A stretch of DNA of 64,000 nucleotides from Pseudoteredinibacter isoporae_A (GCF_040372805.1 NZ_BAABWJ010000014.1:20034-84033); one strand, 5' to 3'; shown: positions 15,035 to 23,878, numbered from the stretch's first letter. A program made the numbers and translations. The notes: a model not told the origin generated them from the letters alone.

Positions 15035-15870
15035 TGATTAACATGATCGATTGTGATGGTGATTCGATGGCGGCAGAAGCTCGGGCCGAAGCAAATCAAA
15101 TTTGGTCCCAATTATTGAATGAAGCCCAGGCGGCGAGTGCGACCGAGCCTTGCTTGGCCAGCTACTATCACGGCGCTGTGCTGAACCACCGGGATTTGCC
15201 GGCGTCACTGAGTTTTCATCTGGCGAATAAGCTGGATTCCCACGCCGTACCGGCCATGATGTTACGCGAAGTGATTTCAAGCGCTTACTGCGAAGAGCCC
15301 CAGATGATTTCAGCGGCCATTGCCGATATGAAAGCCTATTACGAGCGTGACCCCGCCTGTGATCAATACCTCATGCCCTTTTTATATTTCAAGGGCTACC
15401 AAGCTGTGCAATCCTATCGGGTGGCCAACTATTTATGGCGACAAGATCGCAAGACTTTGGCGCTGTACTTTCAAAATCAAATTTCCCAGGAATTTGGTGT
15501 CGATATTCATCCCGCGGCCAGCTTAGGGAAGGGCATAATGATCGACCATGCGACCGGGGTTGTTATCGGTGAGACAGCGGTGATTCACAACGATGTTTCC
15601 ATGTTGCATTCGGTGACACTCGGCGGTTCGGGTTGTGAAGGCGGTAAGCGCCACCCCACAGTTTGCGAGGGGGTGTTAATCAGTGCGGGTGCCAAGGTTT
15701 TGGGGAATATCTGCATTGGTCGACAGGCGAAAATCGGGGCTGGCAGTGTCGTGTTGTCATCGGTTGCTGCGCATACCACCGTGGCGGGTGTGCCCGCTAA
15801 ACCGGTGGGCGCGTCATCTGGGCGTCCCGCGCTGGACATGGATCAGCAATTGGATGATTGTTGCGATTAG
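15034..15870 (+). CDS. cysE: serine O-acetyltransferase
   Basis: CysE makes O-acetylserine from serine and acetyl-CoA, the carbon backbone for cysteine. The 278 residues have the N-terminal helical domain (including NHRDLPASLSFHLANKLDS) and the left-handed beta-helix of hexapeptide repeats with GVDIHPAASLGKGIMIDHAT, the catalytic D/H pair (IDHATGVVIGE) and SVTLGGSG. The start ATG overlaps the HAD gene stop, so the two are cotranscribed. Length is close to 273 of E. coli. The acidic tail (DMDQQLDD) differs from the E. coli feedback tail. Confidence 0.93.
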   Translation: MINMIDCDGDSMAAEARAEANQIWSQLLNEAQAASATEPCLASYYHGAVLNHRDLPASLSFHLANKLDSHAVPAMMLREVISSAYCEEPQMISAAIADMKAYYERDPACDQYLMPFLYFKGYQAVQSYRVANYLWRQDRKTLALYFQNQISQEFGVDIHPAASLGKGIMIDHATGVVIGETAVIHNDVSMLHSVTLGGSGCEGGKRHPTVCEGVLISAGAKVLGNICIGRQAKIGAGSVVLSSVAAHTTVAGVPAKPVGASSGRPALDMDQQLDDCCD

Positions 15871-15984
15871 GTGCTGGCCGTAGGGCACTATTTATTTTAT
15901 TGCGCTTTCGCTGAATAAGATCTAGCTTATATTTTAAGAGCAATATATAAGGCTCGTAGAACAGGGCTTCGCCCTAGGGTGTTT

Positions 15985-16758
15985 ATGGCAAACGAACGAT
16001 ACAACTTGGTGTTTCGCGGTGACATTGTGCTGGGGCACAATATCGTTGACGTGAAGTTGCGTCTTGGAAAACTTTTCAAAGTCAATGAAGCTCAGCTGGA
16101 ACGCCTGTTTTCAGGTCGCCCGGTGGTGATCAAAAAGAGTCTCCTCAAAGCTGAGGCCGATCGATACACGGATGCCTTGCATCAGGCGGGTGCCCAAGTC
16201 GAAGTCCAGGCAATCAACAAGACCTCCGCTGCCCCCATCGAACCGGCGGGAGGCGGCGGCAAGAAGAAACCTTTGGCTGAGCGATTGGCTGAACAGCAGG
16301 CTGCAAGCGGCTTGCAGAAGCCCAGTGCTGCGGTGGCCTTTGCTTCAAACAATATACCCGTCCCGACGGTAGACGAATCGGAGCCCGAGGAAAACTTAGA
16401 GGAAGGGTTAGTGTTGGCTCCGGTTGGTAGCATCCTGCTAGCGGACCAGTATCGCGATGATGAGCCGGCCCCTGATATTCAGCCCGTTGAAGCCGACATT
16501 CGCCCTATGCAGGGAAACCTCCTGGATGAGGAAGAAATGAAAAAAGAGGTTCCGCCTATTGGCGTGGATCTGAGTGGCATCAGTTTGGCTGAGCCCGGTG
16601 AAGATCTTCTTGATGAGGCTCATAAGCCCCTGCCAGTCCCAGAGGTTGACGCGCCAGAAATTGACTTGGCACCAGTAGGCTCAGATTTGGGGGAGCGGAA
16701 AGTTGAAGTAGCGCCTCTGAATTTTGATCTTTCGGATATTCAATTAATGGAGCGCTAG
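15985..16758 (+). CDS. unknown acidic protein with N-terminal RYxLVFxG-type domain
   Basis: Residues 1-75 (MANERYNLVFRGDIVLGHNI...) form a small domain seen at the N-terminus of various gammaproteobacterial proteins, with the pattern LFKV-x-x-x-x-x-x-x-LFSGRPVVIKK and ending AGAQVEV; its function is unknown to me. The remaining 180 residues are low-complexity, Pro/Glu/Asp-rich, with repeated short elements of the form LAPVGS / VDLSGISLAE / FDLSDIQL. These look like a disordered scaffold with linear motifs. There is no signal peptide or membrane segment. The ATG at 15985 is preferred to a GTG two codons upstream. A GGGCTTCGCCC hairpin lies just before the ribosome-binding site. Confidence 0.65.
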   Translation: MANERYNLVFRGDIVLGHNIVDVKLRLGKLFKVNEAQLERLFSGRPVVIKKSLLKAEADRYTDALHQAGAQVEVQAINKTSAAPIEPAGGGGKKKPLAERLAEQQAASGLQKPSAAVAFASNNIPVPTVDESEPEENLEEGLVLAPVGSILLADQYRDDEPAPDIQPVEADIRPMQGNLLDEEEMKKEVPPIGVDLSGISLAEPGEDLLDEAHKPLPVPEVDAPEIDLAPVGSDLGERKVEVAPLNFDLSDIQLMER

Positions 16759-16805
16759 CGGGTTTGCCCCGAGCCTCTTGCGAGGTTAGGGCGAATGCCA
16801 GACAT

Positions 16806-16836
16806 AAAAAAAGGCCATCCTGAGATGGCCTTTTTT
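16806..16836. terminator. bidirectional terminator between the acidic protein gene and tRNA-Asn
   Basis: AGGCCATC-CTGA-GATGGCCT forms a strong stem with an A7 run on the left and T6 on the right, so it can stop both the plus-strand gene ending at 16758 and the minus-strand tRNA transcript. Confidence 0.9.
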
Positions 16837-16857
16837 CGTTGCCCGCTTGGGCTTGTA

Positions 16858-16932
16858 TGGCTCCGGCACCTGGGATCGAACCAGGGACCAATAGATTAAC
16901 AGTCTACTGCTCTACCGCTGAGCTATGCCGGA
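16858..16932 (-). tRNA. tRNA-Asn (GTT)
   Basis: A 75-nt gene including an encoded CCA. Acceptor strands TCCGGCA/TGCCGGA pair fully; the D-loop is AGCTCAGCGGTAGAGCA, the anticodon loop CTGTTAA gives anticodon GTT, and the T-arm has GGTTCGATCC. All arms fold normally. Confidence 0.97.
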
Positions 16933-16963
16933 ATTGCGTCTGTCTTCGTCGACAGCGGCGCGC

Positions 16964-16969
16964 ATATTA
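16964..16969 (-). promoter_or_regulatory. probable -10 of the tRNA-Asn promoter
   Basis: TAATAT on the minus strand about 30 bp before the tRNA is followed by a GC-rich discriminator (GCGCGCC), typical of stable-RNA promoters under stringent control. The -35 is poor (TTTTCA). Confidence 0.45.
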
Positions 16970-17088
16970 CCACAATGATGGCTTTTGAAAAGCTTTTTTT
17001 TGCAATTCACTCACTTTTTTTCAAGGCCGCTGAATGTTTGTACAAATCGAGCGGCTTTGAAACTAAGTTACTGAGCCTAAAGCAAAAA

Positions 17089-17625
17089 TTACTTCTCTTG
17101 CTGCAGGTGGCGCTCGCGAGAATCCATGATTTCCTTGCGTGCAGCTTCTGCATTGTCCCAGCCGTCAACTTTTACCCACTTCTCAGGCTCAAGGGCTTTG
17201 TAGTGTTCGAAGTAGTGCTCGATTTGCTTAATCAGCAGCTCTGGCAGGTCGGCAATTTCGTTTACGTCATCGTATAATTTGGTCAATTTGCTGTGTGGAA
17301 CCGCCAGCAGTTTTGCATCTGGACCGGATTCGTCGGTCATGTTCAACACACCGATAGGGCGGCTGCGAATAACGGCACCTGGCATAACCGGGTAAGGGCT
17401 AACAACCAGCACATCCAGTGGGTCACCATCTTCAGACAGAGTTGCTGGAATGTAACCGTAGTTGGCAGGGTAGAACATCGGCGTCGCAACAAAGCGGTCG
17501 ACATAGACTGCGTCAGCGTCTTTTTCAATCTCATATTTAATGGGATCTGCATTAGCAGGGATCTCGATGACTACATTGATGTCGTTTGGCAAATCGTTGC
17601 CAGCGGGGATCTTGTCGAAGCTCAT
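17089..17625 (-). CDS. ppa: inorganic pyrophosphatase (family I)
   Basis: Hydrolyses pyrophosphate to two phosphates. The 178 residues contain the family I signature EDGDPLDVLV with three metal-binding aspartates, YEIEKDADAVYVDR with the active-site lysine/glutamate region, and FYPANYGYIP. Length is typical of the bacterial hexameric enzyme. It stands alone. Note that a PPi-dependent phosphofructokinase lies 2.8 kb away, so the two enzymes compete for the same PPi pool. Confidence 0.97.
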   Translation of the reverse strand: MSFDKIPAGNDLPNDINVVIEIPANADPIKYEIEKDADAVYVDRFVATPMFYPANYGYIPATLSEDGDPLDVLVVSPYPVMPGAVIRSRPIGVLNMTDESGPDAKLLAVPHSKLTKLYDDVNEIADLPELLIKQIEHYFEHYKALEPEKWVKVDGWDNAEAARKEIMDSRERHLQQEK

Positions 17626-17872
17626 GATGTACTCTACTGGTTGGTTTGGCCCCGAAATGCTGGGGCGTAAATAAGTTGGGGGCGAATTATATACGTCCTG
17701 CGCGGGCTGTGGCTATATAGATTAAGGTTTAATCACCGTGATCGGGTGCGCTCAGCTTGGATATAAAGATGTGAGAATTTCTGGATAACAAAGTCGCGGG
17801 AAGCGGGTACATTACCGCTATATTAGAGTGTAATGAATCATTGACAGGGCAGCGTAGCCATTGGGGGATGGA

Positions 17873-18550
17873 ATGAAGAATGAAATTAAGCGTAAGTCAG
17901 GCCGAGCAAACCTTAAAATATGGGCTGTATCGGCATGCCTAGGTGCAGCGAGCATATTGGGCGCATTCAGCGCAGCGGCAGATGAATTGGCCACCGCTAC
18001 CTTTGCGGGTGGATGTTTCTGGTGCATGGAAAAGCCCTTTGACCAAATAGATGGGGTCCACAGCACCGTTTCAGGTTACATCGGTGGGCACAAGGTCAAC
18101 CCGAGCTATCGACAGGTTTCCGCCGGCACCACGGGCCATACGGAGGCCGTGGAGATCAAATTCGATCCGGCTAAGGTCAGCTTTGAAGAACTGTTGCAAG
18201 TGTTTTGGAAGAACGTTGACCCTTTTGATGGCAAAGGGCAATTCTGTGATAAGGGCAGCCAGTACCGCCCTGGCATTTTCTTCCACGATGCCGCTCAGGA
18301 AAAAAGCGCAATTAAAAGCTTGAAAGCATTGAAACAAGGTGAATTAAAATCGGCTCTGGAAAGCGGCCAAAACATTGAAGTGGAAATCACGGCGGCGAGC
18401 CCATTCTACGACGCTGAGGATTACCACCAGAATTATTATCAGAAGAACCCGGTGCGTTACAACTACTATCGCTACCGCTGTGGTCGCGATGCACGTTTAG
18501 AAGCGGTTTGGGGGCCGGCGGAGAAAGGCAACAAGCCTAGGTCGGAATAG
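17873..18550 (+). CDS. msrA: exported peptide-methionine (S)-S-oxide reductase
   Basis: MsrA reduces methionine-S-sulfoxide in proteins. Residues 1 to about 40 are a signal peptide (basic start, hydrophobic core, FSAAADE cleavage region). The catalytic motif GCFWC follows at once, then GYIGG, GHTEAVEI and DPFDGKGQFCDKGSQYR; YHQNYYQKNP is the usual substrate-side motif. So this is a periplasmic MsrA rather than the cytoplasmic form. Downstream cysteines (FCDKG, YRCGRD) can act in recycling. I chose the ATG at 17873, preceded by GGGGGATGGA; an upstream TTG would only add four residues. Confidence 0.93.
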   Translation: MKNEIKRKSGRANLKIWAVSACLGAASILGAFSAAADELATATFAGGCFWCMEKPFDQIDGVHSTVSGYIGGHKVNPSYRQVSAGTTGHTEAVEIKFDPAKVSFEELLQVFWKNVDPFDGKGQFCDKGSQYRPGIFFHDAAQEKSAIKSLKALKQGELKSALESGQNIEVEITAASPFYDAEDYHQNYYQKNPVRYNYYRYRCGRDARLEAVWGPAEKGNKPRSE

Positions 18551-18618
18551 ACATAGATAGTAAAAAGCGGCTAAGGGAGTGTACAGACATTGGTATCTTT
18601 CTTCGGCCAGAATTAAAC

Positions 18619-18654
18619 ATACCCCATAGGCTATTGCTTATGGGGTGTTTTTTT
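18619..18654 (+). terminator. msrA terminator
   Basis: ACCCCATA pairs with TATGGGGT around a short loop (18620-18646), followed by GTTTTTTT. A clean Rho-independent terminator 70 bases after the msrA stop. Confidence 0.88.
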
Positions 18655-18687
18655 GAGCCATGTTTTTACAAAGTGTGCAAGCATCAT

Positions 18688-18821
18688 GAAGGATTGAAGG
18701 ATTGAAGGATTGAAGGATTGAAGGATTGAAGGATTGAAGGATTGAAGGGTTGAAGGGTTGAAGGGTTGAAGGGTTGAAGGGTTGAAGGGTTGAAGGGTTG
18801 AAGGGTTGAAGGGTTGAAGGG
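18688..18821. repeat. 8-bp tandem repeat array (VNTR)
   Basis: Sixteen perfect head-to-tail octamers: seven GAAGGATT followed by nine GAAGGGTT, then a partial GAAGGG. The two variants are in separate blocks, showing that the array grew by local duplication from two founders. It lies in non-coding DNA just after the msrA terminator. Confidence 0.97.
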
Positions 18822-19145
18822 GGTGTTTGGGGCGACAGTTAAGCAGTGGGGGTACCTGCGAAAGTGGTAATAGAGCTAAACGGCTAGGGCTTCACTTTTT
18901 AAAGCGTTTCCTTTAGATTAATCATAATTAATACCATTCACCGACCGATGAGCTATATGGAAGTACTTATACGGGCCCGCTAAATCTGCAGACTTTTTTT
19001 CTCGTAATTGTTATTTCGACTTTGGGTTTTGGTTGTTATAACTGATGTTTATAAATTCTTTCTGGTAAGTTCGGCCAAAAAAACTCTGTAGGGGGATTTA
19101 ACAAAAATCCGCCTGATATACTGTTAAACACTTTAAAGAGAAGTT

Positions 19146-19967
19146 ATGAGCATAAAAATAAGAGATATTCTTACCTTTGAAAACGAGAAAGACTATAAGG
19201 TTCATTTGGCAAACTGGAATGGTCGTAATCAACCTTTAGATGTATTTGTAAGTTCTAAAGAAGACTGGAAAGGGTGGAATTCTTGGAGAGGCGAAAAGGA
19301 TGATTTTAACCGTCAATATATATTCTCTTTGATAGATTACTATCACGAGCCGAATACTTGGCTGTTCGGCGGAGTATTTGAAGTTGTAAAAAGACTCAAT
19401 AAAACTAGAACAAAAGGCTACGAAGTTGAACTAACGGATCAATTCAAACCTTATGTTGGCCGATTGAAAATTAGTTGGCAAAGAGTTGGGCGCAAAAAGG
19501 CTAGGAAGTTGGAAAATTGCTTAGATGAATTTGTACTTTTAGAAATCCTAAAGGAAGAATACACTGGGGAAGTTTTCTGCGGTTATGAACAAATCAATCA
19601 TGAGTTCAAGATCCTAGAGAATATATTCATTGCAGATAAGCAAGATTGGAAGGCAGCTCTCATCAATGTGAAAGGCGTATATCTAATCATGGATAAATCG
19701 AATGGCAAAAAGTATGTTGGCTCTGCCTACGGGGATTCGGGTATTTGGTCTCGCTGGTCTTGTTATATTGGCAACGGACATGGGCACAACGACGAGCTGA
19801 CAAAACTCATAAAGACCGAGGGTAAGCAGTATGCCCGAGATAATTTTCGATTTTCATTGCTCGAATATCGGCCAATGAAAACAGGTGATGCTGAGATTAT
19901 TGCAAGGGAGAGTTATTGGAAAGAGGCCCTGTTATCGAGAGGTGAATTTGGGTACAACAAAAATTAA
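19146..19967 (+). CDS. GIY-YIG nuclease-domain protein
   Basis: A 273-residue protein. The last 95 residues form a GIY-YIG endonuclease domain: GVYLIMDKSNGKKYVGSA supplies the GVY and YVG strands, SRWSCYI the conserved arginine, and RESYWKEALLSR the metal-binding glutamate and final helix, ending GEFGYNKN as in many members. The first 170 residues are not recognised and may recognise DNA. It reads as a stand-alone nuclease, not UvrC or an intron endonuclease. The gene is visibly AT-richer than its neighbours and sits beside a tandem repeat with empty flanks, so it was probably acquired. Confidence 0.85.
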   Translation: MSIKIRDILTFENEKDYKVHLANWNGRNQPLDVFVSSKEDWKGWNSWRGEKDDFNRQYIFSLIDYYHEPNTWLFGGVFEVVKRLNKTRTKGYEVELTDQFKPYVGRLKISWQRVGRKKARKLENCLDEFVLLEILKEEYTGEVFCGYEQINHEFKILENIFIADKQDWKAALINVKGVYLIMDKSNGKKYVGSAYGDSGIWSRWSCYIGNGHGHNDELTKLIKTEGKQYARDNFRFSLLEYRPMKTGDAEIIARESYWKEALLSRGEFGYNKN

Positions 19968-20394
19968 ATGCATAATGAATGCTTGGGCATTGATTTGAGC
20001 GTAAGGTTCGAGGAAGACATTGACTTGGATGTGCAAAATTGCCTAACGCTAACAAAGTGAGGTAAATCCGAAGTTGAGACTATGCGTTTTTTTGTTATTT
20101 GCTAAAATTTATTCAGTGTAATAGATATTCTTTGCGCTTCTGTTAGTCGTGCTAGGATCTATGCACAACTAGGTGTGTTTAGTAAACGTCAAGTACTCAT
20201 AAATAATACGAATCGCTTACCTCCTTTGGGTGGGTTGTCGACGTTGTTAGTTTTAAATTGCTTCTGTATGCTAAGTAACGCCCAATAAAAAACAACCTCC
20301 CATACAGGAGGTTGTCCTCAGAGTTGTACAGCGTTGAGCCCTATATAGAGCTCTCGCTTGCTTTTATGCACTGCCTCTAAAACAGAAGTCGGAC
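19968..20394. other. intergenic region between the GIY-YIG gene and PPi-PFK
   Basis: About 430 AT-rich bases between convergent genes. Apart from the phosphofructokinase terminator at its right end I see no gene or RNA. Confidence 0.55.
20286..20315 (-). terminator. terminator of the PPi-phosphofructokinase gene
   Basis: On the minus strand ACAACCTCC pairs with GGAGGTTGT (20292-20315) around a 6-base loop, followed by a run of T (plus-strand A run 20286-20292). It lies 80 bases after the stop. Confidence 0.88.
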
Positions 20395-21654
20395 TTAGAC
20401 CTTAAACTTCTTTTTCAACTTTTTCTCTACCATCACTTTTTTCAGTTTGGCGTATTGTGGCAGGCCATTTTTGAATGGTGGAAAATCTTCGCCTTGAATC
20501 AAGGGGAGCAAATAATCGTGGCCGGCTTCGCTGATGCCGAAGCCATCTTTGCTGATGTAATTGCGCGGCATCATTTTTTCAACATTGGCGACTTGGTCAA
20601 GAGGCGCTTCGCCAATACTCCAGCTGTATTTTTTACCTTTGCCGCGAACAATGGCTGGCATGACGGCGTTTTTACCCTCAACCGCCATTTCAACTGCGGC
20701 TTGGCCGACGGCGTAGGCTTGCTCAACGTCCGTTGCTGAGGCGATGTGGCGAGCGGCACGTTGCAGGTAATCGGCCAGGGCCCAGTGATACTTATACCCC
20801 AGTTCATCCTTCACCATGTTGGCTAGCGTTGGTGCAACGCCACCCAGCTGTTTGTGGCCGAAGGCATCGGTGGTGCCGGCATCTGCCAGGAAAGTGCCAT
20901 CTTTATATTGCGCGCCTTCTGACGCAACAATCGCGCAGAAGCCGTATTTTTTAACGCATTGTTTTACGCGTTTGAGGAATTTCTCTTTGTTGAACGCGAT
21001 TTCCGGGAAGAGAATAATGTGTGGCGCATCGCCTTCTTCTTGGGCGGCCAAGCCACCGGCAGCGGCAATCCAGCCAGCGTGACGACCCATGACTTCCATG
21101 ATGAAAACCTTGGTCGAGCTTTCGCACATGGAGGCGATGTCGAGGCCGGCCTCTTTGATGGAAACAGAAACGTATTTGGCGACTGAGCCAAACCCGGGGC
21201 AGTTGTCCGTGATGGGCAGGTCATTGTCCACGGTTTTGGGAACATGAATGGCTTGAATCGGGTAGCCCATGGTTTGAGAGAGTTGAGAAATCTTCAGGCA
21301 AGTATCCGCAGAGTCACCACCACCATTGTAAAAGAAGTAGCCGATATTGTGAGCTTTGAAGACTTCGATCAGGCGCTCATATTCGGCGCGATTTTCTTCG
21401 ACACTCTTCAGCTTGTAACGGCATGAACCAAATGCACCGGATGGGGTGTGGCGCAAGGCTGCGATGGTTTTCGCGCTTTCTTTGCTGGTGTCAATGAGTT
21501 CTTCGCGTAAGGCTCCAATAATTCCATTATGTCCAGCGTACACCTTTCCAATTTTTTTGCTGGCGCGGGCTGTTTCAATGACCCCGCAAGCACTGGCGTT
21601 AATAACGGCGGTAACACCACCAGATTGGGCATAAAAGGCATTCTTTTTAGCCAT
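20395..21654 (-). CDS. pyrophosphate-dependent 6-phosphofructokinase
   Basis: Converts fructose-6-phosphate to the 1,6-bisphosphate. Two positions that decide the phosphoryl donor both point to PPi: in NGGGDSADT the residue matching E. coli Gly104 is Asp114, and in PKTVDNDLP the residue matching Gly124 is Lys140. Asp143 is the catalytic base. The residue matching E. coli Asp103 is glycine (Gly113), unlike the GGDD of many PPi enzymes. FIMEVMGRHAGW and SEGAQY are family motifs. The 419 residues and Lys-rich tail fit the group II/long PFK type. The reaction is reversible, so it can serve glycolysis and gluconeogenesis. Monocistronic with its own terminator. Confidence 0.9.
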   Translation of the reverse strand: MAKKNAFYAQSGGVTAVINASACGVIETARASKKIGKVYAGHNGIIGALREELIDTSKESAKTIAALRHTPSGAFGSCRYKLKSVEENRAEYERLIEVFKAHNIGYFFYNGGGDSADTCLKISQLSQTMGYPIQAIHVPKTVDNDLPITDNCPGFGSVAKYVSVSIKEAGLDIASMCESSTKVFIMEVMGRHAGWIAAAGGLAAQEEGDAPHIILFPEIAFNKEKFLKRVKQCVKKYGFCAIVASEGAQYKDGTFLADAGTTDAFGHKQLGGVAPTLANMVKDELGYKYHWALADYLQRAARHIASATDVEQAYAVGQAAVEMAVEGKNAVMPAIVRGKGKKYSWSIGEAPLDQVANVEKMMPRNYISKDGFGISEAGHDYLLPLIQGEDFPPFKNGLPQYAKLKKVMVEKKLKKKFKV

Positions 21655-21876
21655 TGGCTTCTCTCAAACTCGTTTTTAGTGAAAAATATGGAGCAGATAC
21701 ATCGTCCTGTGGAACTGGCCCGCTCTGTCAGCGTGCTCAGAGGCGCGCATCATACTGTAAACTGATCACAATTGCATCGATTATGCGCGCCATTGCCAAG
21801 CCGTTCGGCCTCCCTGTTATCGGGGGCTTTGGCGGTAATTTAAGGGGCCATTTCAGGGGAGAATTATGAGGAAGTT

Positions 21877-23235
21877 ATGCATATTCATTTTTTAGGCATC
21901 TGTGGCACCTTTATGGGGAGTTTGGCGCAGTTGGCAAAGGCACTTGGCCATCAAGTGAGTGGCAGCGATGCCAACGTTTATCCCCCCATGAGCACCCAGT
22001 TGGAGCTGGCGGGTATCGCCTTGCACGAAGGTTATCATCCAGACGCTCTCACGCCAGCGCCGGATCTTGTGATTATTGGCAATGCCATGTCGCGCGGGAA
22101 TCCGGCTGTGGAGTATGTTCTCGACAAGCGAATGCCGTATTGCTCCGGTCCGCAATGGTTATGTGACCATGTATTGCAGAGTCGCTGGGTCTTGGCGGTG
22201 GCCGGCACTCATGGCAAAACTACCACGAGCTCGATGCTGGCCTGGATTCTTGAATATGCTGGCATGTCACCGGGCTTTCTGATTGGGGGGGTGCCCGGCA
22301 ACTTTCCGGTTTCGGCACGCCTTGGCGGTTCGGACTTTTTTGTGATTGAGGCAGATGAGTACGACAGCGCCTTTTTTGATAAGCGTTCCAAGTTTATTCA
22401 CTATCGTCCGCAAACCTTGGTGATTAACAATCTTGAGTTCGATCATGCCGACATTTTTGACAGCCTGGCCGATATACAAAAACAATTTCATCATGTTGTG
22501 CGAACCGTCCCCAGCGTAGGGCAGGTGATTTACCCCGAGAACGTTCCTGCCATTGATGAGGTTCTGGACAAGGGATGCTGGAGCGAAACTCAGAGTTTGG
22601 GTGGCGACTGGCAGCTGCTGGATGCCCAGGCCGATGGCTCCGAGTTTGTTGTTCAAGATCCCAACGGTGAGCAAGCTCGCGTTATCTGGGAGCTCAGCGG
22701 CCAGCATAATGTTGCCAATGGTATGGCGGCCATCGCAGCTGCGCGCCATGTTGGTGTTGAGCTGGCACATGCAGCTGAGGCCTTGGGGCAGTTTGAGGGC
22801 GTGAAGCGTCGCCTGGAGAACCTCGGCGAAGTTAATGGTGTCACGGTGTATGATGACTTTGCTCATCACCCGACGGCTATCGCCACGACTCTTGAGGGCT
22901 TGCGGAATAAAGTAGGAGGCAAGCGCGTCGTGGCGGTTCTTGAACCGCGCTCCAACACTATGAAGCTAGGTGTGCATAAAGAAACCTTGTTTGATGCCTG
23001 CGCAGAAGCAGATTTGGTCTTCTGTCTGCAACCCGAAGGGCTGGATTGGCGGCTGGAAGACTATGCAGGCGATATTGCGCAGGCTTTGACCGTGTCGGAT
23101 TCAGTTGATGATTTGCTGGAAAACCTGTTGGCACAGGTCCAGTCAGGTGATCAGGTTGTGATCATGAGTAATGGTGGCTTTGCTGGTATTCATCAGCGCC
23201 TGCTTGACAAACTAGGCAAACGTGAGGAGCGTTGA
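21877..23235 (+). CDS. mpl: UDP-N-acetylmuramate:L-Ala-gamma-D-Glu-meso-DAP ligase
   Basis: Mpl reattaches recycled murein tripeptide to UDP-MurNAc. The 452 residues show the Mur ligase layout: an N-terminal Rossmann-like domain starting HIHFLGICGTFMGSLAQLA, the ATP site AGTHGKTTTSSM, the central region ending in EADEYDSAFFDKRSKF, and the C-terminal domain with DDFAHHPTAI and EPRSNTMKLG. GICGTFMG and the absence of MurC-specific features separate it from MurC. ubiX follows after one base. Confidence 0.95.
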   Translation: MHIHFLGICGTFMGSLAQLAKALGHQVSGSDANVYPPMSTQLELAGIALHEGYHPDALTPAPDLVIIGNAMSRGNPAVEYVLDKRMPYCSGPQWLCDHVLQSRWVLAVAGTHGKTTTSSMLAWILEYAGMSPGFLIGGVPGNFPVSARLGGSDFFVIEADEYDSAFFDKRSKFIHYRPQTLVINNLEFDHADIFDSLADIQKQFHHVVRTVPSVGQVIYPENVPAIDEVLDKGCWSETQSLGGDWQLLDAQADGSEFVVQDPNGEQARVIWELSGQHNVANGMAAIAAARHVGVELAHAAEALGQFEGVKRRLENLGEVNGVTVYDDFAHHPTAIATTLEGLRNKVGGKRVVAVLEPRSNTMKLGVHKETLFDACAEADLVFCLQPEGLDWRLEDYAGDIAQALTVSDSVDDLLENLLAQVQSGDQVVIMSNGGFAGIHQRLLDKLGKREER

Positions 23236-23236
23236 T

Positions 23237-23836
23237 ATGCAGACTATCAGCTTGGCGATAACCGGTGGCTCAGGTGTGCAGTATGCATTGCGTTTGTTGC
23301 AGTGCTTGTTGGCGGCGGGATGCCAAGTCAATCTTATGGTGTCCCGGGCGGCCGGGGTGGTGATTAATACCGAGACCGATTTGCAGTTGCCTGAAAATGA
23401 AGCGGATTGGGGTGCCTGGTTTTGTGAGCAACACCAGGTGAGCTCAGAGCGCCTGCGCTTTTACGGTCGTGAAGATTGGTTTTCTCCCGTCGCCTCTGGC
23501 TCCAGCCGTTGTGCCCCTTTGGTGATTTGCCCGGCGAGTGGCGGAACGCTTTCCGCGATTGCTTGTGGTGCGAGTAACAATTTGATCGAGCGTGCAGCAG
23601 ACGTCGTGCTGAAAGAACGCAAACCCCTGTTGCTGGTGCCAAGAGAGATGCCGTATTCAGCGATACATCTGGAAAATATGCTCAAGCTGACCCAGTTGGG
23701 CGCGATTGTCATGCCGGCCAGTCCCGGCTTTTACCATTCCCCAAAATCGATCGAAGAGTTGATCGACTTTGTGGTCGCTAGAATTCTCGATCAATTGGGA
23801 ATTGAGCAGGATCTCATGCCGCGTTGGGGAGAGTAG
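23237..23836 (+). CDS. ubiX: flavin prenyltransferase
   Basis: UbiX joins dimethylallyl phosphate to FMN, giving the prenylated cofactor used by UbiD decarboxylase in ubiquinone synthesis. The 199 residues start MQTISLAITGGSGVQYALRL, the FMN-binding GxSG region, and contain CPASGGTLSAIACGASNNLIERAADV and LLLVPREMPYSAIHLENM, all family signatures. The ATG at 23237 follows the mpl stop directly; an upstream frame start would overlap mpl. Confidence 0.95.
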   Translation: MQTISLAITGGSGVQYALRLLQCLLAAGCQVNLMVSRAAGVVINTETDLQLPENEADWGAWFCEQHQVSSERLRFYGREDWFSPVASGSSRCAPLVICPASGGTLSAIACGASNNLIERAADVVLKERKPLLLVPREMPYSAIHLENMLKLTQLGAIVMPASPGFYHSPKSIEELIDFVVARILDQLGIEQDLMPRWGE

Positions 23837-23878
23837 CTCCGCGCGAATGAGTGACATCTGCGGCGAAGGGCGGCATAA

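Larger units (their letters stand above)
18551..19145. other. repeat-bearing intergenic region between msrA and the GIY-YIG gene
   Basis: Holds the msrA terminator, the 8-bp tandem array, and 320 bases of AT-rich sequence leading to the nuclease gene. I see no ORF in it. An AAAGAGAAG ribosome-binding site precedes the nuclease ATG. Confidence 0.6.

Noticed and set aside
18688..18821. CRISPR array
   Set aside because: Units are 8 bp with no spacers; it is a simple tandem repeat.
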